Of a DNA stretch of 64,000 nt, positions 41,917 through 48,881 are shown in pieces. The notes beneath the pieces were generated by a model. That model was not told where the DNA came from. It did not search any database and saw only the letters and a list, made by a program, of their open reading frames with translations. Every line of letters begins with the position of its first letter. The first letter of the stretch is position 1. Source of the stretch: E44-bin89 sp034409565 (GTDB lineage Bacteria; Chloroflexota; Dehalococcoidia; Dehalococcoidales; RBG-16-60-22); assembly GCA_034409565.1 (NCBI GenBank), contig DAOUMS010000016.1:89481-153480 (forward strand), in the 5' to 3' direction. A program made the translations under genes and the position numbers.

Positions 41917-44900
41917 TCAGGCCGTCTCTTTGTCTGTTATTACGCGCTTATACATTTCCTTCATTCGAGGCGAGAACGTAGAATCCGTTTCAGCAGCTAC
42001 TGTATCAACGTACCGCTTGTATGTGCGCAAGGCCGAAGCCTTGTCGCCGACCACTAAGTGCCACCCCATTATTTTGCAGTATATTTCATCTTGATATGGG
42101 TCAATAGCAAGGGACTTCTCTAAGAGCGTTATTGCTCTATCATAATGTCCTTTGCCACCATAGAGGTCGGACAACATTGAAATGCATTTCAAATGCTTGT
42201 CTTCAAGTTGACGGCGTCGCATTTCTGTCCACTCACTGTAGGATTCCTGCATAAAAGGTCCCCTATATAGGTCGATGGCTCGTTCTAGGTTGGTCGCCCT
42301 AGCCTCACTGTCAGGCGGTAGTTTCTCTGACTGACTCAAAAGGCTTTCGAACTCTGTTACGTCGAACCAGATATTGAGGTCAGGATTGAGCTTATATTGC
42401 CCTTGCTCAAGTATGAAAACTCCCGGAAATACCGCCCTCCGAGCTCGGTACAGATTGATATGAAAGTTGCTACTACCTTTAGCAGGGGACAGGTCGGGCC
42501 ACAGTGCGGTTGTTATTTGTTCTTTTATTTGCCCGGTGCCGCAAGAAAGCATATTGAAGAACATTTCCCTGGCCCTATTGCTTCTCCACTCCCCCTTACT
42601 AATTGGACGAGAATTCACTAGAACACAACTTTCTCCTAAGGCCCGAGCTTCAATATCTGGCTTCTCTGTCACGCTAGGACCGACTGAACTCTTCGTAGCT
42701 GCTATCCTTCTCTGGCTATCGCAACGCCTTCGGATTTTCTCCATAATGCGTACGAAGCGATTACCGCCTACGCTTTGTGAAGCACCATACCGAATTAAAA
42801 GAGTTGCGTTTCTCCCTTCAACCGCAAAGAAGTCTTCGTAGCCAAGCTCATCAGCTAGCTCGGACGCCTTTTCAAGCCAATCAACAGTTGCGTCATATTT
42901 CTTCGATAAGAAAGATGCTTGAGCCAAATGAAAGTACGCTTTCGCCAAAGCATCCTTGTCTCCTATCTTTTTCAGACGGTCGCCAGCACGGGAAAGAGCA
43001 GCTATCGCACTGTTACATTGGCCACGCTCATATTCGATGACTCCCAGTTGTATAGCGAATAGTGCTGCTTCGTAGGTCTGGCCCTGCTCCTCAGCGTGAG
43101 AGACGGCTTCTTTGAGTAGCATCTCTGCTTTGTCACGAGCACCAAGAAGCCGATAGCTTTCTCCTATTCCTGCCATAGCACACGTCACATAGTATGCTTC
43201 CATTACCTCTCTGGACAGCTCGAGCCCGTCATAATAGGCAACTAGCGCATCATCATACAGATCTAGATCGCGCAGCACTTCTGCCATTGAGATAAGAATA
43301 AGAGCTTCGGTTCGTTGATATCCCGTTTCTCGAGCTTTTTCCAGAGCAAAGCGAAGTGTATCCAAAGCCAAGTCATATTGACCCTGGCGCTGATATACGA
43401 TGCCAATATTGTTAAGCACCAAAGCCATAGCGCCATAATTCTTTGCCTTTTGACACGCTTCTCTAGCGTGTTCGAAGTACGTGTTGGCCTTCGTAAGGTT
43501 GCCAAGCCGCTTATAGATAATGCCCAGAGAATTGTACACAGAGGCCATCTGGCTCACATCAAAGACGGAGGAGTAGTGCTTCAACGCACGCCGCAGATGC
43601 CTTAAAGCTAGGCGGAACCGCCCCTGTTCTGTATGAATGTCGCCTAGACGTCTCTGAGCGTCACCAAGAACATCGGGAGGTCCGCCGTACTGCTCTAACA
43701 AACGAATGGCGGCCTCAATGTCGCTCTTGGCTTCTACAAAATGGCCAGTAAGACGAAAGGCGGCACTTCGCCAACTCAGCGCCTTGGCCCGGTACAACCA
43801 GTCTTCCTTGCTCGTGACCTGGCCCAGGAGACCAGTCAAGACGCGAGCAGCCTCATCTACCTGGCCTACATGGATTAAGCTTTGAGCATGAAGCAAGACC
43901 AATCCAGTATCAGATAGGCGCATGTGTCTTGGCAGAGCCTCAACCCACTTTGAAACGGTGGTCCATTTCCCGGACTTTACGAAATCTTCACCTACAGTCC
44001 TGATAATTCTTAGAGCTTCGTCATGTCTTCCAGCTCTCAGAAAGTGAGTGATTGCCTCATTCCACCGCTGGTCTTGTTCAAAGAGTGAAGCTGCCTTGCG
44101 GTGTAGAAGTACGAAGTGCTCAGGCTTTTCCTCCGATAGCTTCGCCTGAAGGAATTCGCGAAAGAGAGGGTGATAACTATACCAAGTTTTCTTAGCATCG
44201 ACGCGTTTCATGAAGAGATTACGCCTTTCAATGTTGTGCAGTAGTTTTCGAGAATTGACCATTTCTAACAAAGTGTTACAGAACTCCGGCTCCATTTCAT
44301 CCAGTATACTTGATGTCAGTAAGAAGCTTTGTATCTCAGATGGCTGCCTATCAAAGACCTCTGATGCCAGATACTGAAAGACATTCTGCTGAGTTAACGT
44401 TGGCACCTCTTTATGAAACCCGCCTGCACGTAAGCTGTGAGTGCTGAGCAGTATGCCTAGTATCCAGCCCTCTGTCTCCGTTGCCAGCTTATCTGCCTCT
44501 CTATCTGATAAGTGAAGGCCGTAGTGAGTGGACAGTAGATCTTTCACCTCTGTGGCACTGAAGGAAAGACACGCTGTATCAAGACTTGCTACTTGACGTT
44601 GGGAGGTGAGCTTGGATATGGTTGGTAAGTCGACGGAGGTGCGGCTCGAAATTATAATATGGCAATTGTCTGGAGCGCGGTCTAGAAAGAGATCTAGAAG
44701 TCTCTTCACCGAATCGCTGTCCTCAACAAAGTGATAATCCTCTATCACAACGAGAAAATAGTCAGGAATGGCTGCATGAATTTCTCCCGTTAGTAGACCA
44801 ATCAAATGGACAGCCTCTCTCGCTACATCTTCGGCCACAAGTAACTGGGATTGCATAAGTTGGCCGAAATCGTGGAAACGGAAGCGAATCGATGCCAAAA

Positions 44901-45159
44901 TACCTTCGAGAAAAAATCTGGGATCTTGATCTGGCGTGTCCAACGAATACCAACAAACTGGTATGTCAAGGTCGTTAGCAAAATCCGTCAACAAGGTTGT
45001 CTTACCGTAGCCAGCTGGTGCGGATGCACTTTGAAGACGCAGATGAATATTATTGTGAAGGAAGTCAATCAACCTTTGACGGCGTATGATATCCTTCCGT
45101 CTTCGAGGAACCAAAAGCTTTGTCGTGAATTTGGCATCCACAACACCTGTAGTTACCAT
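41917..45159 (-). CDS. STAND-ATPase / TPR / BTAD transcriptional regulator (MalT- and SARP-like)
   Basis: The 1080-residue protein has three parts. The N-terminal NTPase (about 1-300) has Walker A PAGYGKTTLL and Walker B LVVIEDYHF, followed by a helical arm. A long TPR region (about 400-780) includes ASVYNSLGIIYKRLGNLTKA and VLNNIGIVYQRQGQYDLAL. The C-terminal winged-helix and BTAD module (about 835-1080) has REMFFNMLSCG, FHINLYRARRAVFPG and DVTEFESLL. ATG 45159 is used because AAGAGG lies 7 bases upstream; the frame opens further to 45246. TPR sensors often bind peptides or sugars. Its neighbours are an oligopeptide-binding lipoprotein upstream and a peptide gene downstream. Confidence 0.88.
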   Translation of the reverse strand: MVTTGVVDAKFTTKLLVPRRRKDIIRRQRLIDFLHNNIHLRLQSASAPAGYGKTTLLTDFANDLDIPVCWYSLDTPDQDPRFFLEGILASIRFRFHDFGQLMQSQLLVAEDVAREAVHLIGLLTGEIHAAIPDYFLVVIEDYHFVEDSDSVKRLLDLFLDRAPDNCHIIISSRTSVDLPTISKLTSQRQVASLDTACLSFSATEVKDLLSTHYGLHLSDREADKLATETEGWILGILLSTHSLRAGGFHKEVPTLTQQNVFQYLASEVFDRQPSEIQSFLLTSSILDEMEPEFCNTLLEMVNSRKLLHNIERRNLFMKRVDAKKTWYSYHPLFREFLQAKLSEEKPEHFVLLHRKAASLFEQDQRWNEAITHFLRAGRHDEALRIIRTVGEDFVKSGKWTTVSKWVEALPRHMRLSDTGLVLLHAQSLIHVGQVDEAARVLTGLLGQVTSKEDWLYRAKALSWRSAAFRLTGHFVEAKSDIEAAIRLLEQYGGPPDVLGDAQRRLGDIHTEQGRFRLALRHLRRALKHYSSVFDVSQMASVYNSLGIIYKRLGNLTKANTYFEHAREACQKAKNYGAMALVLNNIGIVYQRQGQYDLALDTLRFALEKARETGYQRTEALILISMAEVLRDLDLYDDALVAYYDGLELSREVMEAYYVTCAMAGIGESYRLLGARDKAEMLLKEAVSHAEEQGQTYEAALFAIQLGVIEYERGQCNSAIAALSRAGDRLKKIGDKDALAKAYFHLAQASFLSKKYDATVDWLEKASELADELGYEDFFAVEGRNATLLIRYGASQSVGGNRFVRIMEKIRRRCDSQRRIAATKSSVGPSVTEKPDIEARALGESCVLVNSRPISKGEWRSNRAREMFFNMLSCGTGQIKEQITTALWPDLSPAKGSSNFHINLYRARRAVFPGVFILEQGQYKLNPDLNIWFDVTEFESLLSQSEKLPPDSEARATNLERAIDLYRGPFMQESYSEWTEMRRRQLEDKHLKCISMLSDLYGGKGHYDRAITLLEKSLAIDPYQDEIYCKIMGWHLVVGDKASALRTYKRYVDTVAAETDSTFSPRMKEMYKRVITDKETA

Positions 45160-45320
45160 CTCATGCCTCTTAAAAGCTCGCCTAGCTATAAGTCGCAGGA
45201 CATTGCACGATCGTACTGCGGTAGACACGGTGTCGGCTGCTCCCAAGCGAAGGTTTCATTGCCCTAGTTCGCCTGGCACGTAACTGGCACCCCAGCAGAA
45301 ACGGAACTAGCGATGTAACG

Positions 45321-47027
45321 TCACTGGTCAGCAAAATACCACTCCTGGAAATTCCAACCCGGCCGCATCCCAGGATCCACTCCTTCCACATTAGCCTGAA
45401 AGCCGTAGTTGGACCTAGGGAAAGCGAGAAAATCAGTTGGCTGGTCTTCAGCCAATATCTGACTTATCTCAACATACATCTTCTTACGTGCTTCCTTATT
45501 AAGCGCCTCTTTTGACCTGACCTTTCGGAAGAGTTCATCTATTTTTCCATTGGAGTAACCCCAGAAGTTTAGTCCACCGTCAGTAGTGAAGAAGACCCCC
45601 GAACCTGAGGGAGCGATAGGATGAGTTGAGAACCCCATCACTATCATGTCCCAAGGCTTTTCGCTGACCGCGTCGGGTCCATTGTTATACCTGGGCTCTT
45701 GGTCCGTGCCAGGAAGTTTGTCCATCATGTATTGTCTAAGGAGGGTGGGAAAGGGGACCAGCTTGATGTCTACCTCTATCCCGATATCGCTCAGTTCTTG
45801 CTTTACAAAAGAGGCGATATCTTCTCGCTGCTTTTCACCCGAGTTGGTGGCCAGAGTAAGCTTGATAGGCTTGTCATCCTTGTCCCGAACCACTATTGTT
45901 CCACCCGGTTCTTTGATACCGTAGCCAGCTTCGTAGAGCAGCTGCTTAGCTTTTTCCTTATCGTAGAGTGCCCCATCGCCATACTGTGGTATCCCCTCCC
46001 CTGTATACCAAGGGGATGGCTTGGGAATAAAGCTGAAAGCTGGGTCACCAAAGCCGAGTAGTATGGAATCAATGATGGTTTTCTTGCTTATTGACATGGA
46101 CAGGGCTTGCCTTACCTTCTTGTTCCTAAGCCCCTCCCAGCCATTCTGACGGAGATTATAAGTTATGAGCAGATAGCCTCTAGCAGGGACTGTATATACC
46201 TTTATGGTATCTATTTGTTTGAATTTGGCTGCGTGATCGGAAGCTATTTCTGCATACGTAATATCTCCAGCCTCAAGAGCACCATGAACTGCGGCAGGTG
46301 TCCCGAGGATCTTAGTTACATATTGCTCAAAGTAGGGGGCACCAGTTTCCTGGCCCAAATAATAGTCCGGATTACGCTCCACTACATACTTATCATTTCT
46401 AACCCACTGTTTGAATTTGTATGCTCCTAAATTTCCGGTATAGGTCAGGTTGTTGAATTCCCCAGCTTCAGTGAAGGCTTTTACATCACCCTCGTATTTG
46501 ATAGCAATGTGCTTGGGATAAGGGCTCAACGAATAGATCACATTATCTATAAATTCTGGGTCAACGGTCTGTCTTTCTATGGTAAAGGTTGTTTCGTTGA
46601 TTACCTCAGGTTGAACGAATACCGTTTGCCCATTAACTGTTTCTTGCCACTCACTTTTGTAGGGATAATTGAGCCAGTCGGAGAACATGAGGTTCTTTAA
46701 GGTATATACATAGTCCTCAGCAGTGACACTTGTGCCATTACTCCACTTCAGATCGTCCCTGATAGTGATGGTATAAGTAAGACCATCTTCCGAGACCTCC
46801 ACTGGCTTGGCCAAATGACGTAGAACTACATTCCACTCATTGTCATAGGTGGCAAGATTATCCACGGTGAAGGCAACATACGAGAACGAGGTCAGGTCAG
46901 CGGCTAGGAGCCAATTTAGAGTTTCGGCATTTCCCACTGAGACACCTTCTATGAAGTTACCTTTTACCTGGGGCCTAACTGGTGCTTCAATTTGCTGCTG
47001 GCAGCCAAGTATGACTACCATGCACAA
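45321..47027 (-). CDS. family 5 (peptide/nickel-type) ABC substrate-binding lipoprotein, orphan
   Basis: The mature part is a full SBP_bac_5 protein (VSEDGLTYTITIRDDLKWS; KVRQALSMSISKKTIID; NFQEWYFAD at the end). With the first canonical start (TTG 47027 or ATG 47021) the signal peptide is only half present, although the lipobox ILGC is intact. The frame continues upstream to an ATA at 47069, with AGGAGG 8 bases before it, and that start gives a textbook lipoprotein signal (KRLFIFAAILFLLLCMVV). So AUA may be the real start (582 residues). No permease or ATPase gene is adjacent. It precedes the BTAD regulator by 161 bases on the same strand. Confidence 0.88.
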   Translation of the reverse strand: MCMVVILGCQQQIEAPVRPQVKGNFIEGVSVGNAETLNWLLAADLTSFSYVAFTVDNLATYDNEWNVVLRHLAKPVEVSEDGLTYTITIRDDLKWSNGTSVTAEDYVYTLKNLMFSDWLNYPYKSEWQETVNGQTVFVQPEVINETTFTIERQTVDPEFIDNVIYSLSPYPKHIAIKYEGDVKAFTEAGEFNNLTYTGNLGAYKFKQWVRNDKYVVERNPDYYLGQETGAPYFEQYVTKILGTPAAVHGALEAGDITYAEIASDHAAKFKQIDTIKVYTVPARGYLLITYNLRQNGWEGLRNKKVRQALSMSISKKTIIDSILLGFGDPAFSFIPKPSPWYTGEGIPQYGDGALYDKEKAKQLLYEAGYGIKEPGGTIVVRDKDDKPIKLTLATNSGEKQREDIASFVKQELSDIGIEVDIKLVPFPTLLRQYMMDKLPGTDQEPRYNNGPDAVSEKPWDMIVMGFSTHPIAPSGSGVFFTTDGGLNFWGYSNGKIDELFRKVRSKEALNKEARKKMYVEISQILAEDQPTDFLAFPRSNYGFQANVEGVDPGMRPGWNFQEWYFADQ

Positions 47028-47196
47028 TAAGAGAAACAGGATTGCCGCAAATATAAATAGCCTTTTTATGTGTTGAACCTCCTATATTGAAAACCTACTT
47101 GGCCAGAAATGACACCAGCCGCCGCTGTATCATTTAGCAATTCCAGCGCCATCCTTTCATCTCCACACCTACCTCCCAAAGATCCCCATTATGTAA

Positions 47197-47225
47197 ATTG
47201 TAGTTTGCCGAATGGCAAGTGTCAA
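47197..47225 (-). promoter_or_regulatory. promoter of the oligopeptide-binding lipoprotein gene with palindrome in the spacer
   Basis: On the minus strand TTGACA (47225-47220), a 17-base spacer and TACAAT (47202-47197). The spacer is almost filled by the inverted repeat TTGCC-4-GGCAA (47205-47218), a plausible repressor operator placed to block polymerase. Confidence 0.7.
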
Positions 47226-47349
47226 CACTCAGCGGAAGTCCATACACTAGTGCGTACTGCTGTCTGCTCTCGGCAGAAATCGGCTATCGCTTCTTGATGC
47301 TCTTAGTTGCCTTCTATCTTGAGCAAGTGTACGCCTGTGGGGGGCTGAA

Positions 47350-47405
47350 GGATGCAATTGCTTTCTCTAACTTTACAAATTGGGCAATTGTGCAATAGTG
47401 AAATA
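47350..47405. repeat. 56-base imperfect repeat, copy A
   Basis: Aligns without gaps to 63785-63840, with about 44 of 56 positions identical, starting GGATGCAATTGCTT and ending TAGT-AAATA. Both copies are non-coding. Confidence 0.6.
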
Positions 47406-47499
47406 GACCCTTCTCATGCTGTGTCACGTAAAAAGGTCCCTTTTTAAGAACATATCTTCCATACCTAAACCACAAGCATAAATCCTGTGGTTCTTTTTA

Positions 47500-47508
47500 T
47501 GCTACAAT
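47500..47508 (+). promoter_or_regulatory. candidate extended -10 box for the aldo/keto reductase unit
   Basis: TGCTACAAT (TGn plus TACAAT at 47503-47508), about 47 bases before the small coupled frame at 47556. No convincing -35 box is present, as is common for extended -10 promoters. Confidence 0.45.
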
Positions 47509-47555
47509 TCTCTTAGAAAGATAAAATAGCTAGAAACGATGAAGAGAAGCATATT

Positions 47556-47672
47556 ATGCATTTTGAGGTTGAAGCAGAAGAGGGCACGAACTTTTGGATT
47601 ACAGGGGACCAATTAGAATTATTGGAACAAGAAATATATAGCTTGGGTTTTAAAAAGCAAGAATTAAGATGA
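47556..47672 (+). CDS. small acidic protein, 38 aa, coupled to the aldo/keto reductase gene
   Basis: ATG 47556 to TGA 47670-47672 encodes a 38-residue acidic, amphipathic product (HFEVEAEEGTNFWITGDQ, then a helix LELLEQEIYSLGFKKQEL). Its stop overlaps the next start as ATGA, the usual sign of translational coupling. The ribosome site is weak (GAGAAG about 8 bases upstream). It may be a real small protein or a leader frame. Confidence 0.4.
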   Translation: MHFEVEAEEGTNFWITGDQLELLEQEIYSLGFKKQELR

Positions 47673-48685
47673 ATTACCGCCAACTGGGAAAAACAGGACT
47701 CACGGTCTCGGAAATCGGCTTCGGCTGTGGCAATGTCGGTGGATTGATGATTCGCGGCAACCATGATGACCAGGTGGAAGCGGTGAAGCATGCCTTGGAG
47801 CTAGGTATCAATTACTTTGACACCGCCCCAGTTTACGGAGATGGACAGTCGGAAATCAACCTTGGCAAAGTCTTGGACGAGCTGAATCCGAAGATTATGC
47901 TAGCCACCAAAATACGCATCGGCAGGGATGATCTCCAAGACATAAAGAGTGCGGTGCAGCGCTCTCTGGAAACTAGCCTGAAACGATTGAAGCGCGACTC
48001 CGTGGACGTTCTGCAACTGCACAACCCTATCTCGGCTAATCAGGAGACTACTGTTGCCCGGGACAGTATTGAGCTTAGTTCCGTATTGGGTAAATTTGGT
48101 ATCGCCAATGCCTTTGATATCGTCCGCTCCCAGAAGATGGTACGCTTTATTGGCTTCACTGGATTAGGTGATGCCAAATCCCTGCATAAAGTTGCCAAAA
48201 GCGGGTGCTTTGATCTGATACAGGTTTATTACAACCTGCTTAATCCGAGTGCTGGCTTGAAAGTACCGCCATACTTTTCTGGGTACAATTTTCAACAACT
48301 GATTGATATCGCAGCCAGTCAGAGCATGGCAGTAGTTATCATACGGGTAATGGCAGGAGGTGCACTAGGCGGAATTATCGCCCGTACCGGCTATGCCTCT
48401 CCTCGAGTCGACGAAACAATAGTACCTGGCAGTGAGTACAAAGCTGATGAAGTCAGGACTAGCAAACTTGGGTTTTTACTGTCTGGAGATATTGATAACC
48501 TTCCCCAAGCGGCGATATGCTTCGCTCTAATGAAATCAAGTGTGTCTACAGTGCTGGTGGGATTTTCTAGCTGGGAACAAATAGATAAAGCTGCAGCTTG
48601 CTCGGGGAAAGCACCTTTATCGAGTATTGCCGTGGAGCAACTGCAACGACTCTGGTTTACCGATTTTGAGACAAGATCGGCCTAA
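47669..48685 (+). CDS. aldo/keto reductase, 338 aa
   Basis: NAD(P)H-dependent oxidoreductase barrel with NYRQLGKTGLTVSEIGFG at the N-terminus, catalytic Asp and Tyr in YFDTAPVYGDG, Lys in LATKIRI and His in VLQLHNP. The C-terminal half is long for the family and keeps the cofactor-binding GFSSWEQIDKA. Sequence resembles the D-threo-aldose/pyridoxal-type dehydrogenase branch, but the substrate is not evident. It is alone on its strand and convergent with the propeller protein gene. Confidence 0.88.
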   Translation: MNYRQLGKTGLTVSEIGFGCGNVGGLMIRGNHDDQVEAVKHALELGINYFDTAPVYGDGQSEINLGKVLDELNPKIMLATKIRIGRDDLQDIKSAVQRSLETSLKRLKRDSVDVLQLHNPISANQETTVARDSIELSSVLGKFGIANAFDIVRSQKMVRFIGFTGLGDAKSLHKVAKSGCFDLIQVYYNLLNPSAGLKVPPYFSGYNFQQLIDIAASQSMAVVIIRVMAGGALGGIIARTGYASPRVDETIVPGSEYKADEVRTSKLGFLLSGDIDNLPQAAICFALMKSSVSTVLVGFSSWEQIDKAAACSGKAPLSSIAVEQLQRLWFTDFETRSA

Positions 48686-48804
48686 TCTCTCTTTATATTT
48701 GCACGAATACTGTCCCGAATATTTTATTTTCCTGACATGCTTTGCCACAAGGTAAAAAGGTGCGCTACATTTCACACCTGATGCTTGAGAGTGGGATATT
48801 AAAG

Positions 48805-48854
48805 TAAAAAAGGAATAATAATTAGGGGACGTCGAAAAGAGACGCCCCCTAATT
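48805..48854 (-). terminator. intrinsic terminator after the propeller-repeat protein gene
   Basis: On the minus strand a 14-base stem with one mismatch (48854-48841 with 48833-48820), a GAAAAG-type loop, then a run ATTATTCCTTTTTTAC. It lies between convergent genes and best serves the leftward one. Confidence 0.65.
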
Positions 48855-48881
48855 TCACTGTCGGAGAACTAGGTATTAAGC

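Larger units (their letters stand above)
47028..47555. other. intergenic region with divergent promoters
   Basis: Apart from the signal-peptide extension of the lipoprotein gene to 47069, no gene is seen. It holds the leftward promoter at 47197-47225, a 56-base imperfect repeat copy at 47350-47405, a near-perfect palindrome AAAAAGG-TC-CCTTTTT at 47430-47445, and the rightward -10 box at 47503-47508. Confidence 0.6.
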
